Origin: Prolixibacteraceae bacterium UBA5740
GTDB lineage: Bacteria; Bacteroidota; Bacteroidia; Bacteroidales; Prolixibacteraceae
DNA: 13,793 nt
Direction of reading: 5' to 3'
Assembly (NCBI GenBank): GCA_002419285.1
Contig: DIFU01000142.1
Coordinates: 35,430-49,222, forward strand
A model generated the notes under the pieces. That model made no database searches, had not been told where the DNA came from, and saw only the letters and a program-made list of their open reading frames with translations. This document shows, piece by piece, positions 1 through 8,152 of the stretch. The position numbers and the translations under genes were made by a program. How positions within the stretch are numbered: position 1 is the stretch's first letter; every line of letters begins with the position of its first letter.

Positions 1-2
1 CT

Positions 3-611
3 GAAGAGGTTGTAAACGGAATTACCCACGGTATAGGTGCTTTGCTCAGCATAGCAGGTCTGGTCATTCTGATCATTACTGCAGTCATGCATGGCAATGC
101 ATGGCACATAGTGAGCTTTACAATTTTCGGTGTTTCTCTGGTTGTATTATATACTTCATCAACGCTTTATCATACTTTCACCACTAAAAAACTCAAAGAC
201 CTGTTTGCCAGATTTGATCATGCAGCGATCTTTATGTTGATCGCTGGTACCTATACGCCTTTCCTGCTAACAACCATCAGAGGCCCACTTGCCTGGACAT
301 TTTTCGGGATCATCTGGGCCGTCGCGATTACGGGAATGGTTATACGATCGATCTATCTTTTCCGCTTTCGAAGGCTGATGGTATTTATATATCTTATCAT
401 GGGTTGGATGTTTGTATTTATGATCAACTCAATGATTAAAAGCCTGCCTCCCCTGAGTTTGATGTTTCTGTTTGCAGGTGGATTGTCGTATTCAATAGGA
501 GTTATTTTCTATGCATGGAGGAAGTTGCCATTTGGCCATGGTATCTGGCATTTGTTTGTGCTTGGGGGGAGTATCGCTCACTTCTTTTCCGTCATTTATA
601 GTGTTGCCTGA
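3..611 (+). CDS. trhA: Hemolysin III / TrhA (PAQR-like) membrane protein, 5'-truncated by window edge
   Basis: The reading frame is open from the first full codon and begins EEVVNGITHGIG, the conserved N-terminal signature of the hemolysin III family, so the true start lies a short way upstream of the window. A TTG at position 42 is inside the family domain and is not the start. The 202 visible residues are strongly hydrophobic with about seven membrane segments. The CREST/PAQR metal-site pattern is present in visible numbering: S53-x3-H57, D72, and H179-x3-H183, with a further H193. This is an inner-membrane protein; bacterial members are linked to membrane homeostasis, and cytolytic activity was reported only for some. 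It is convergent with the next gene, with a 52-nt gap and no clear terminator. The family call is confident; the biochemical role is not. Confidence 0.9.
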   Translation, partial: EEVVNGITHGIGALLSIAGLVILIITAVMHGNAWHIVSFTIFGVSLVVLYTSSTLYHTFTTKKLKDLFARFDHAAIFMLIAGTYTPFLLTTIRGPLAWTFFGIIWAVAITGMVIRSIYLFRFRRLMVFIYLIMGWMFVFMINSMIKSLPPLSLMFLFAGGLSYSIGVIFYAWRKLPFGHGIWHLFVLGGSIAHFFSVIYSVA

Positions 612-663
612 AATATTTATTTTAGGTTAGCCTTAAGATATAAATGGATGGTGCTGATTTATT

Positions 664-1185
664 TTAGCTATGTGGGCGGTCAGTATAGTGCAATTCAAGC
701 TTCAGGTTTTCCATGATATTGAATACTATGGGACAAATCCCGTAATTGCTGATAACAGAAAGCGTCCTTCGGGTAAAACCCCATTTATGGGTATGGGGAT
801 AGGAATGACAATCAGAGGGTCTGTCTTGGTAAATAGTGCATTTTTTACCATCGAGATATTTACATGGCAAGGCTTTCAGAAATTTGGAGCCTTGAAATCG
901 GTCAATATCAAGGTTCAGGGTTTCAAATGTCTCTTCATCCATGTTTTCCATTGATGCCAAACGGGTAATTTCTTCCGGGGTAACAATTGGTGTCAATGAA
1001 TGGCAGCAATTTCCACATTCCAGGCAGTCGATCTGATTTGTAATTTCCTTGTGGAGCCGTTGTACAATTTTATCAATTTTTCGGTTATCAAGTCTTTTCA
1101 GGAAATTTCTGAACCGGAAATTTTCATTTTCCTTCTGAATGGAAAGTTTTTCAATTCTGTTCAGATTAGTTTCAATTGGTAACAT
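664..1185 (-). CDS. CxxCxxCC (YkgJ-type) cysteine-cluster protein
   Basis: The 173-residue protein carries the CxxCxxCC signature at C54, C57, C60 and C61, followed by C108, C116, C126 (in a DRPSDC segment) and C151. This is the usual cysteine layout of the YkgJ / zinc-or-iron-chelating family, thought to bind an Fe-S cluster or Zn. The N-terminal 50 residues are charged and probably helical, and no signal peptide is seen, so a cytoplasmic location is inferred. I chose ATG at 1185 because the N-terminus there (MLPIETNLNRIEKL) resembles family members. A GTG at 1254 in the same frame would add 23 residues with no family look, and there is no ribosome binding site at either. It lies 3' of the serine hydrolase on the same strand (gap from that gene's stop 62-131 nt depending on start), so co-transcription is possible. 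The function is unknown. Confidence 0.8.
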   Translation of the reverse strand: MLPIETNLNRIEKLSIQKENENFRFRNFLKRLDNRKIDKIVQRLHKEITNQIDCLECGNCCHSLTPIVTPEEITRLASMENMDEETFETLNLDIDRFQGSKFLKALPCKYLDGKKCTIYQDRPSDCHSYPHTHKWGFTRRTLSVISNYGICPIVFNIMENLKLELHYTDRPHS

Positions 1186-1316
1186 GGCTGAATGTTTTAG
1201 ACGGTTTTCAACAGGTATGCATTTTATGTTTAAAAATACATTGCTCAAAGGCACACCTGAATGAAGTATTTCATATTTGAAAGGTCATCATGTTCATCAG
1301 GTATGTAATTCATAAC

Positions 1317-2858
1317 CTAATTAAGCTTCCGGGGTTTCAGCTCTTCAAAGAAGATGTCGTCATTCGGAACGTCAAAATCCATTCCGGTTACCCTGAGGTA
1401 ATTGTCGGTATTGAATTTAACTGTCCCAAATTTGAACCACGCCTGTTCCTGATCCCATTTTATCTCGAAAACATCATAGTGAAAATGTTCGAGCGTAAAA
1501 GATAGTTCAGGTGAGTGTTCCAATTCAACGGAAAGCTTGCCATGATTAAGTTTAACGGAAATGTTGCCATAAATGTCGGAATAGTAATCACCTGTGTACT
1601 TTTCAAGTGGAAGGGACGGTGAAGTGTTTTCAATTCGTGAAGCCTTTCTTTGGGAAATCCTTGTGTCACTATTTTCACGTTTGAGTGTTCTGTCCAACAG
1701 GTCTGCCGACCAATCCTTTTCTTTGTTCACGCCAAGAAACGCATCGAGTGTTTGGTATGTTAATGCCATATATGGGCTTCGCATACCGTTGGTTAAAACG
1801 ACAACACCCAGTTTTTCGTCAGGAAGCATCGAAACGGCGGAAATCATTCCATCATAACCACCAGTGTGGCCAACAAACAACCTTCCATGATAATCACGCA
1901 GGCCCCATCCCAGTCCATACCCGCTAAAGAGTGTTCCAGCCTCATTTCTCGAAAAATGATTCACCGGGTGGTGATTGTGGGGTGTCCATATTGTATTGAG
2001 TGTAGCGGTGCTGATTACTTCTTTGCCATTCCACTTTCCTTGATCCATATTGGTAATCATCCAATTTGCGATGTCATTGACGCTGGCAATGATGCCACCC
2101 ATAGCAGCAATTTCTGACCAGTCGGTAAATGGAATCGGGATGTTCTTACCATCCGAGAAGGCATGTGGAACTGCAACATTGTCAAAATTTTTCAGTTCAT
2201 GGGGGAAAATGGTTGTTCTTTTCATCTCAAGGGGATCCAAAATCCTTTCCCTGGCATTTTCATACCATGTTTTGCCGGTAATGGCTTCAATTACCTTTCC
2301 AGCCGTTATAAACATGATGTTTGAATATCCATAGCCTGACCTGAATTGAAATGCAGGAGGAAGGTTGCGCGAATTTTTGATAATATCTTCGGCTTTCAGG
2401 TTTGATTTGTACCAAATGACATCCCCACTGAAGGTTCCAAGTCCTACACGGTGACTGAGCAGGTCCCGGATGGTAACCTGGCTGCTTAAATATGGATCGT
2501 AAACCTGAAACCAGGGCAGGAATTTTTGGACTTTATCATCCCAGTTACATTTGCCTTCATCCACTAATTGGCCCAGCATTGTGGCAGTAAAAGCCTTTGT
2601 GTTTGAAGCGATGGCATACATGGTATTTCCATCAGGGCGTTCAACATGTCCAACTTCTCTTGTACCGTAACCTTTCGAGAAAATAATCTTCCCATCTTTG
2701 ACGATGGCAACTGAGAATCCGGGAATGCCCCATTCGCCACAGGCTTTTTCAAAATATAAGTCAAGTTCTCCGAGGATGATTTCTTGGGTACCATTTTGGC
2801 TGGTTGCCGGGACTGTAAATAAGAAACAGAGAAACAGCAGGGAAATTAATTTTTTCAT
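1317..2858 (-). CDS. Secreted class-C beta-lactamase-family serine hydrolase with DUF3471-like C-terminal domain
   Basis: The 513-residue protein starts with a classical signal peptide (residues 1-20, charged MKK, hydrophobic core, ending before QNG). The catalytic domain (about 25-375) has all three motifs of the penicillin-binding-protein-like fold: S85-x2-K88 (SNTK) with the nucleophile serine, Y178-S179-N180, and the HTGG box at 331-334. After a polar linker (about 385-415) comes a beta-rich C-terminal domain, about 418-508, resembling the DUF3471 module that often follows this domain. Such proteins are peptidases, esterases or D-aminoacyl hydrolases; the substrate cannot be read from sequence, and true beta-lactamase activity should not be assumed. 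A periplasmic or surface location is inferred. The ATG at 2858 is directly supported by the signal peptide. It is transcribed divergently from the V-ATPase operon across a long spacer. Confidence 0.9.
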   Translation of the reverse strand: MKKLISLLFLCFLFTVPATSQNGTQEIILGELDLYFEKACGEWGIPGFSVAIVKDGKIIFSKGYGTREVGHVERPDGNTMYAIASNTKAFTATMLGQLVDEGKCNWDDKVQKFLPWFQVYDPYLSSQVTIRDLLSHRVGLGTFSGDVIWYKSNLKAEDIIKNSRNLPPAFQFRSGYGYSNIMFITAGKVIEAITGKTWYENARERILDPLEMKRTTIFPHELKNFDNVAVPHAFSDGKNIPIPFTDWSEIAAMGGIIASVNDIANWMITNMDQGKWNGKEVISTATLNTIWTPHNHHPVNHFSRNEAGTLFSGYGLGWGLRDYHGRLFVGHTGGYDGMISAVSMLPDEKLGVVVLTNGMRSPYMALTYQTLDAFLGVNKEKDWSADLLDRTLKRENSDTRISQRKASRIENTSPSLPLEKYTGDYYSDIYGNISVKLNHGKLSVELEHSPELSFTLEHFHYDVFEIKWDQEQAWFKFGTVKFNTDNYLRVTGMDFDVPNDDIFFEELKPRKLN

Positions 2859-2999
2859 AGCGGATTAAATTTGACAGTCTTTATCAATCATTGGTTTAGA
2901 AGCCTTCATGAAGACAGGAGGAATCTTCTTCTGTTTTATATACACAAATAAATATGGTTTTAATGAGAATTCCTATGCTGTTTGAAAGAGTTGTCGGTT

Positions 3000-3061
3000 T
3001 CATTGTCAGAAAACTAATTGATTTAAAGGGTAAGGAAAAGTGGTTTTAATCATTGTCAGAA
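3000..3061. repeat. 12-bp direct repeat, 50-bp spacing
   Basis: The sequence tcattgtcagaa occurs exactly at 3000-3011 and again at 3050-3061. Start-to-start distance is 50 bp, close to five turns of the DNA helix, and both copies follow a T-rich ggttt or gttttaa stretch. It could be a paired binding site for a regulator of either divergent gene, or chance in AT-rich DNA. No function can be assigned. Confidence 0.4.
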
Positions 3062-3193
3062 TATCAATCCGGGACTGTAACGTTAAGCCAATATTAAAAG
3101 ACTCTGCGGTATGTAAATTGTGTTTTTAAGCTGAAATACATAATCGATAAATTGATTGTTGTGTGTTTATAGTGCAGAAAAGCAGTTTGTTAT

Positions 3194-3304
3194 GGGATTT
3201 GGGCTTGAAGCTTAATATGCACTTTATCCGATATCTCATTTGCATATCAAGTTATTTCAATAAGATATTTTGCGGCATAAAACGTACGAATAAGCCCAAA
3301 GCCC
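3194..3304. repeat. Nested inverted repeats, possible structured leader RNA
   Basis: The outer arms gggatttgggctt (3194-3206) and aagcccaaagccc (3292-3304) pair at 12 of 13 positions. Within them, cttaatatgca (3211-3221) pairs with tgcatatcaag (3241-3251) at 10 of 11 positions around a 19-nt loop, with one more G-U and one A-T pair possible below it. A weak third hairpin (ttat/ataa, 3252-3263) may complete a three-way junction. The element ends 135 nt before atpE, without a T-tract, so it is not a standard terminator. It could be a leader structure, a small RNA, or a DNA element; strand and function are unknown. Confidence 0.45.
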
Positions 3305-3439
3305 TTGCATTTTATTAAAATCTTGTTATTACATTTACAAGAACTGATCCTATCGATAAAATTTTGAATCATGAAGAATTCATATTAAACAAGACCGATG
3401 TTCAGTAATAAATTCCCGATCAATAAACAACAGTAATAT

Positions 3440-4054
3440 ATGGACTCAAAAATTCAGCAATTAACCGAAGCCATATTCAATGAAGGTGTTCAAAAGGCAA
3501 AGGAAGAAGCTGACCTGATTGTCAGGGAAGCTCAGGCAAAGGCAGCGCAGATTAAAAAGGAGGCAGAAATTGCAGCAGAGAAATTAATCAATGAGGCAGT
3601 TGAAAAGTCCAAGGAGATCAAACGACATGTGGATTCTGAAATTAAATTGACTGTCAACCAGGCTGTTTCCTCTGTCAAACAGGAAATTACTTCCTTAGTG
3701 ACCATGAAAGTGATACAACCTCCAGTGAAGGAACTTTTCTCAGACAGTGAATATTTGAAATCACTCATCCTGGAAATAATCAGGGGCTGGCTTAAAACAG
3801 AAAGTTTTGACCTGAACCTGATTTTGCCTGAACTCAGGAAGGATGAAATGGAGAAGTATTTCAAAAACAATCTTGCGTCTGAGTTGAATAATGGTTTATC
3901 CATTGAATTTTCGAAAGCTGTAAAATCCGGATTTCGCATAGGTCCTGCTGATGGCAGTTATATAATTAGTTTTACGGATGAGGATTTTATCAATTTTCTG
4001 AAGGGATATCTCCGTCCAAAGACCAGTCAAATCCTCTTTGAAGAATCCAGATGA
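3440..4054 (+). CDS. atpE: V-type ATPase subunit E (peripheral stalk)
   Basis: The 204-residue protein is the first gene of the V-ATPase operon. Residues about 10-90 are a long charged helix rich in Ala, Lys, Glu and Gln (KEEADLIVREAQAKAAQIKK) that fits the coiled-coil stalk of V/A-type subunit E. Residues about 100-204 match the globular C-terminal domain that binds the outside of the A3B3 head. It serves as stator, keeping the head fixed while the rotor turns. Its usual heterodimer partner, subunit G/H, is not encoded in this operon. The ATG at 3440 lacks a Shine-Dalgarno sequence, which is normal for Bacteroidota. The stop overlaps the next start by four bases (ATGA), implying translational coupling. 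Also called ntpE; do not confuse it with atpE, the F-type c subunit. Confidence 0.88.
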   Translation: MDSKIQQLTEAIFNEGVQKAKEEADLIVREAQAKAAQIKKEAEIAAEKLINEAVEKSKEIKRHVDSEIKLTVNQAVSSVKQEITSLVTMKVIQPPVKELFSDSEYLKSLILEIIRGWLKTESFDLNLILPELRKDEMEKYFKNNLASELNNGLSIEFSKAVKSGFRIGPADGSYIISFTDEDFINFLKGYLRPKTSQILFEESR

Positions 4055-4914
4055 GCAGGAACTATTACTGCCTTGTTGCCGGCTTGCCCGATATCGTTCC
4101 GGACGACAAAAAACTTCATTTCTCAGCAGTACAATTGCGTACCTATCTGGGAGGGGAGTTACATCCGGAAGATTTTGACATGATCAGGCTGTTTTATATG
4201 CCCTGGGATCATGAGAATCTGTTGAATGTATGCTTCAATACGGGTAAACCCTGGGATGAGAGGGGAAATTATTCTTTAGATCTGATTCAGCAATTGGCCG
4301 ATAAGAAACAGTTTGATATCATGGACCGATCCATATTTCCTGCTTATTTTTCCGAATTTATTGAGATTTTTCATGATGAAGAAGAGGAAATTACTGTCTC
4401 AACAGGAAGTCATTTTCTGACGAAATCATGGTACGAGATGCTTGATCAACATCCTAACGCTTTCGTTAAAGAGGTTGGTACATATAAATTGAATATCGGA
4501 AATATAATGGTTGCCCTGAACGGCAGGAAATTTAATCTAGCGGTCGATGACTCCCTGATTGGCAGCGACGATATTACGCATGCCTTGAGGAAAAGCAGGT
4601 CCCGTGATTTCGGCTTGTCAACAGAAATTGCAGACATTGAAGAAATCATTCAGATGTTTGAGATTCATGATATCCTGGACAGGGAACTCCGGATCGATAA
4701 CCATTTTTGGAAATTCCTGGATGAAGCCAGTTTTTTCAACTACTTCTCGATTGAGAAGGTACTTGCCTTTGTGCTAAAGGTTTTTATCGCCGAGCGCTGG
4801 TATAGACTTGATACTGACAAAGGGCAGCAGATGTTTGTTCGTTTGCTAAACGAACTCCAATCAAATTTTGAAATTCCTGAAGAATTTGCAACAACATATG
4901 GCAAAAGAAAATAA
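4051..4914 (+). CDS. DUF2764 family protein of the V-ATPase operon
   Basis: This 287-residue protein begins with an N-terminal signature (SRNYYCLVAGLPDI, residues 2-15) typical of the DUF2764 family found inside V-ATPase operons of Bacteroidota, chlamydiae and spirochaetes, where it sits between subunits E and A as here. It is soluble, aromatic-rich and predicted mostly helical, with no signal peptide. The C-terminal third (about 195-280, including FFNYFSIEKVLAFVLKVFIAE at its core) is its best-conserved-looking part. The E gene overlaps its start by 4 nt and it overlaps the A gene by 17 nt, so the three are surely co-expressed. Since no subunit C gene is present, it may be the socket that joins the rotor shaft to the K ring; this is inference from position and size, and sequence alone does not show homology. 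Confidence 0.85.
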   Translation: MSRNYYCLVAGLPDIVPDDKKLHFSAVQLRTYLGGELHPEDFDMIRLFYMPWDHENLLNVCFNTGKPWDERGNYSLDLIQQLADKKQFDIMDRSIFPAYFSEFIEIFHDEEEEITVSTGSHFLTKSWYEMLDQHPNAFVKEVGTYKLNIGNIMVALNGRKFNLAVDDSLIGSDDITHALRKSRSRDFGLSTEIADIEEIIQMFEIHDILDRELRIDNHFWKFLDEASFFNYFSIEKVLAFVLKVFIAERWYRLDTDKGQQMFVRLLNELQSNFEIPEEFATTYGKRK

Positions 4915-6664
4915 AACAACAGGCAAAGTGGCTGGTATAGTGGCCAACCTGGTAATTGTAGAAGTGGACGGGCCAGTAGCTCAAAATGAGATATGTTTCA
5001 TTTCCCTCAAGGATGAAAGCCTGATGGCCGAAGTCATTAAGGTTGTAGGAAAACATGTCTACGTGCAGGTTTTTGAAAGTACACGGGGATTGAAACCTGG
5101 TTCAGCTGTAGAGTTTCAGGGGCATATGCTTGAAGTGACTCTTGGTCCGGGAATTCTTTCGAGAAACTATGATGGATTGCAGAATGATCTCGATAAGATG
5201 GAAGGGGTTTTTCTGAAAAGAGGAGAATATACTGATCCTTTGAACCGTGAAAAACTCTGGTCATTCAAACCTGTGGCAAAACCTGGTGATGTCTTGAATG
5301 CCGGAGACTGGATCGGTGAGGTCGATGAAAACGATATGCCCCATAAAATCATGTTGCCTTTCAAATTTCAGGGTTCATTTACTCTTAAGAGTATCGTCCC
5401 TGCCGGAGACTATATTGTGGATCATGAAATTGCTGTGGTTTCTGATCAGAATGGAAATGACATCCCTCTTACCATGGTTCAGAAATGGCCGGTCAAGGTC
5501 GCCATACGTGCTTTCCGTGAGAAACCTCGACCTTTCAAACTATTGGAAACGGGCGTCAGGTGCATGGATACATTGAATCCAATAGCTGAAGGGGGAACCG
5601 GATTTATTCCCGGACCTTTCGGGACGGGGAAAACCGTTTTGCAACATGCCATTTCCAAACAGGCTGAAGCTGATATCGTGATAATCGCAGCTTGCGGTGA
5701 ACGTGCCAACGAGGTGGTTGAGGTATTTACTGAGTTTCCTGAGCTGGAAGATCCTCGCACTGGTAAAAAATTGATTGAAAGGACCATCATCATTGCAAAT
5801 ACCTCTAATATGCCGGTAGCCGCCCGTGAAGCCTCGGTTTATACAGCCATGACCATTGGCGAGTATTATCGTTCCATGGGCCTGAAAGTGCTCCTCATGG
5901 CTGATTCAACCTCACGTTGGGCGCAGGCGTTGCGTGAAATGTCAAACAGGTTGGAAGAGCTTCCCGGCCCTGATGCCTTCCCTATGGACTTATCTGCGGT
6001 TATATCAAATTTCTATTCCAGGGCAGGATATGTCTATCTGAATAACGGGGCATCCGGATCCATAACTTTTATCGGAACGGTATCTCCTGCAGGTGGAAAC
6101 CTTAAGGAGCCTGTCACTGAGAGTACCCGTAAGGCAGCCCGGTGTTTTTATGGTCTGAATCAGGGGCGTGCCGACAGCAAAAGGTATCCGGCAATTGACC
6201 CGATCGACAGCTATTCAAAGTACCTCGAATACCCGGAAGTACAAGCTGACCTGTCAAAGAATGTAAGTGAAACCTGGCTTGATGATGTACTGAAGGCAAA
6301 GGATATTCTTCTTCGGGGGAAAGAAGCCATGGAACAGATTAATATTCTTGGAGATGACGGCGTTCCTCTGGGTTTTCACGAGCGTTACTGGAAATCAGAA
6401 CTGATTGACTTTGTTATATTACAGCAGGATGCCTTTGATAAGGTTGATTCTTCATCACCGATGAAGAGACAGCAATATATGTTGTCAAAGGTGCTGGATG
6501 TTGCAGAAGCTGCTTTTTCTTTTAACCACTTTGAGGATGTCAGTTTATTCTTTAAACAGATCATCAATGAATTCAAGCAGATGAACTATTCCGAATTTCA
6601 TTCAGACCAGTTCAAAAAACATGAGGAACAACTGAATCAGCTGATGAAGACACGGTTGAATTAG
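4898..6664 (+). CDS. atpA: V-type ATPase catalytic subunit A
   Basis: With ATG at 4898 the protein has 588 residues, the normal size, and starts MAKENKTTGKVAGIVANLV as relatives do. An in-frame ATG at 4868 would add ten residues with no family counterpart. The domains are an N-terminal beta barrel (about 8-75), the long A-type non-homologous insertion (about 105-195), and the nucleotide-binding domain with P-loop GPFGTGKT (239-246), catalytic E268 in GERANEV, and ADSTSRWAQALRE (335-347). The variant PAGGNLKEPVT (397-407) is typical of the bacterial (Bacteroidota and chlamydial) branch. It hydrolyses or makes ATP at the A/B interface on the cytoplasmic side. No intein interrupts the P-loop, a common insertion site in this family. 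The start lies inside the DUF2764 gene, and subunit B follows after 30 nt. Also called ntpA. Confidence 0.97.
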   Translation: MAKENKTTGKVAGIVANLVIVEVDGPVAQNEICFISLKDESLMAEVIKVVGKHVYVQVFESTRGLKPGSAVEFQGHMLEVTLGPGILSRNYDGLQNDLDKMEGVFLKRGEYTDPLNREKLWSFKPVAKPGDVLNAGDWIGEVDENDMPHKIMLPFKFQGSFTLKSIVPAGDYIVDHEIAVVSDQNGNDIPLTMVQKWPVKVAIRAFREKPRPFKLLETGVRCMDTLNPIAEGGTGFIPGPFGTGKTVLQHAISKQAEADIVIIAACGERANEVVEVFTEFPELEDPRTGKKLIERTIIIANTSNMPVAAREASVYTAMTIGEYYRSMGLKVLLMADSTSRWAQALREMSNRLEELPGPDAFPMDLSAVISNFYSRAGYVYLNNGASGSITFIGTVSPAGGNLKEPVTESTRKAARCFYGLNQGRADSKRYPAIDPIDSYSKYLEYPEVQADLSKNVSETWLDDVLKAKDILLRGKEAMEQINILGDDGVPLGFHERYWKSELIDFVILQQDAFDKVDSSSPMKRQQYMLSKVLDVAEAAFSFNHFEDVSLFFKQIINEFKQMNYSEFHSDQFKKHEEQLNQLMKTRLN

Positions 6665-6694
6665 TCGCATCATTAACTTCTTAAATGAAATCAC

Positions 6695-8014
6695 ATGGAA
6701 AGTCAGGCATTTCAAAAAGTATATACAAAACTGACCAATATAACCAAAGCCACTGTTACACTCAAGGCCGAAGGTGTTGGGTATGACGAAATTGCTTCAG
6801 TGCATGGCAGGTTGGCACAGGTCGTAAAGATCATGGGGAATGAAATCACTCTCCAGATATTTGAGGGTACGGAAGGGATTCCTACCAATGCTGAAGTCAG
6901 TTTCTTCGGCAGGCCACCTCAGCTGAAGGTCAGTAACGAACTTGCAGGCAGGTTTTTTAACGCATTCGGAGACCCCATCGATGGCGGACCCGAAATCCAG
7001 GGCGAAGTTCGTGATATTGGTAGTCCCTCGGTAAATCCTGTGCGACGCATGCAGCCTTCAAACCTGATTGCAACCGGAATTGCGGGAATCGACCTGAACA
7101 ATAGTCTTGTTTCGGGGCAGAAGATTCCATTTTTTGCCGATCCTGACCAACCCTATAACCAGGTTATGGCCATGGTGGCCCTTCGGGCAAAGACCGACAA
7201 AATTATCCTTGGGGGCATGGGTCTTTCGAATGATGACTATCTGTATTTCAAGAATGTTTTTGACAATGCCGGAGCCCTTGACCGGATCATCAGCTTTGTC
7301 AACACAACAGAAAATCCTCCGGTTGAACGTCTTTTGGTTCCGGATATGGCACTGACTGCTGCTGAATATTTTGCAGTTGACAAGAATGAAAGTGTGCTTG
7401 TTCTCCTTACTGATATGACACTCTATGCCGATGCTTTAAGCATTGTGTCAAACCGCATGGACCAAATTCCATCGAAAGACAGTATGCCTGGCTCTTTATA
7501 TTCAGATCTTGCCAGGATCTATGAAAAGGCAGTGCAGTTTCCCTCTGGAGGTTCCATAACAATTATTGCCGTCACCACCCTGTCGGGAGGTGACATTACA
7601 CATGCTATCCCTGATAATACAGGATATATTACGGAGGGGCAGCTGTTCCTTCGCCGCGATTCAGAGATCGGAAAGGTTATTGTTGATCCATTCCGCTCGC
7701 TTTCAAGGCTTAAACAGCTGGTAATAGGGAAGCAGACTCGTCCGGACCATCCTCAGGTTATGAATGCCGCTATCAGGCTTTATGCGGATGCAGCGAATGC
7801 CCGCACCAAGTTGGAGAATGGTTTTGACCTGACTGATTATGATGAGCGCACCCTGAAATTTGCCCGGGAATATTCTGACAGACTTTTGGCAATTGACGTA
7901 AATGTGGATACCGATACCATGCTTGATATTGCCTGGGAGTTGTTTGGAAGATATTTTTCAAAAGCAGAAGTGGCTATCAGGGAGAGCCTGGTTCAGAAGT
8001 ACTGGAAAAACTAA
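6695..8014 (+). CDS. atpB: V-type ATPase non-catalytic subunit B
   Basis: The 439-residue protein is the regulatory partner of subunit A in the alternating A3B3 ring. It has the F1/V1 head architecture but no Walker A: the P-loop place reads SGQKIPFFADPDQPYNQ (140-156), which is the hallmark of B. Other family landmarks are AGRFFNAFGDPIDGGP (84-99), TDMTLYADAL (239-248), MPGSLYSDLARIYEKA (264-279) and PDNTGYITEGQ (306-316) with R320-R321 following. B contributes an arginine to the A active site. The ATG at 6695 begins the expected N-terminus (YTKLTNITKATVTLKAEGV at 10-28). It sits 30 nt after A and 138 nt before D. Also called ntpB. Confidence 0.97.
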   Translation: MESQAFQKVYTKLTNITKATVTLKAEGVGYDEIASVHGRLAQVVKIMGNEITLQIFEGTEGIPTNAEVSFFGRPPQLKVSNELAGRFFNAFGDPIDGGPEIQGEVRDIGSPSVNPVRRMQPSNLIATGIAGIDLNNSLVSGQKIPFFADPDQPYNQVMAMVALRAKTDKIILGGMGLSNDDYLYFKNVFDNAGALDRIISFVNTTENPPVERLLVPDMALTAAEYFAVDKNESVLVLLTDMTLYADALSIVSNRMDQIPSKDSMPGSLYSDLARIYEKAVQFPSGGSITIIAVTTLSGGDITHAIPDNTGYITEGQLFLRRDSEIGKVIVDPFRSLSRLKQLVIGKQTRPDHPQVMNAAIRLYADAANARTKLENGFDLTDYDERTLKFAREYSDRLLAIDVNVDTDTMLDIAWELFGRYFSKAEVAIRESLVQKYWKN

Positions 8015-8031
8015 GTGGCAGAACTGTTCCT

Positions 8032-8107
8032 GATCCACAATTGAAAATTCTGGATCTATTGGGTTGAGAGTCTGGTCTGTCATTTAAAACAGGATTGGCG
8101 GTGCCAA
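8032..8107. repeat. Two hairpins in the B-D intergenic region
   Basis: Hairpin 1 spans 8032-8056: gatcca pairs with tggatc, then a c/c mismatch, then aatt pairs with aatt around a gaa loop. Hairpin 2 spans 8095-8107: ttggc pairs with gccaa around ggt. Neither is followed by a T-tract, so neither is a good terminator. This 138-nt gap is the longest in the operon, and I see no TAnnTTTG promoter in it. The hairpins may mark an mRNA processing or stability site. Confidence 0.45.
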
Positions 8108-8152
8108 CGTACAAATATGAAAAAGGGAGTGTAACCTTAAAAACCAACATTC

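Larger units (their letters stand above)
2859..3439. other. 581-nt gene-free spacer between divergent genes
   Basis: No credible coding frame is present on either strand. The spacer should hold the promoters of the serine hydrolase (leftward) and the V-ATPase operon (rightward). I could not find a good Bacteroidota TTTG-N19-TAnnTTTG promoter near atpE; the closest are weak matches around 3305-3337 and 3334-3366. A perfect TAnnTTTG (2866-2873, plus strand) sits just outside the hydrolase start but lacks a -33 box. The region also contains a 12-bp direct repeat (3000-3011 and 3050-3061) and a nested inverted-repeat structure (3194-3304), entered separately. Confidence 0.6.

Noticed and set aside
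670..954. 94-codon plus-strand frame opposite the CxxCxxCC gene
   Set aside because: The minus-strand frame carries the complete cysteine signature; this one is its complement without motifs.
1317..2858. Antibiotic-resistance beta-lactamase
   Set aside because: The three motifs are shared by many peptidases and esterases of this fold, and the length and DUF3471-like tail fit a general serine hydrolase rather than AmpC.
3194..3304. Known riboswitch or intrinsic terminator in front of the V-ATPase operon
   Set aside because: No T-tract follows the stems, and I recognise no conserved riboswitch core; kept only as an unassigned structure.
3532..3939. 135-codon minus-strand frame inside atpE
   Set aside because: It is a shadow of the subunit E coiled-coil region, with no family resemblance and no start context.
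4868..4897. Upstream ATG for subunit A adding ten residues
   Set aside because: The added MKFLKNLQQH has no counterpart in the family and would lie entirely in the DUF2764 frame; the ATG at 4898 gives the family N-terminus.
5612..5640. Possible intein at the P-loop of subunit A, a known insertion hot spot in this family
   Set aside because: The P-loop and flanking sequence are continuous and the protein has normal length.
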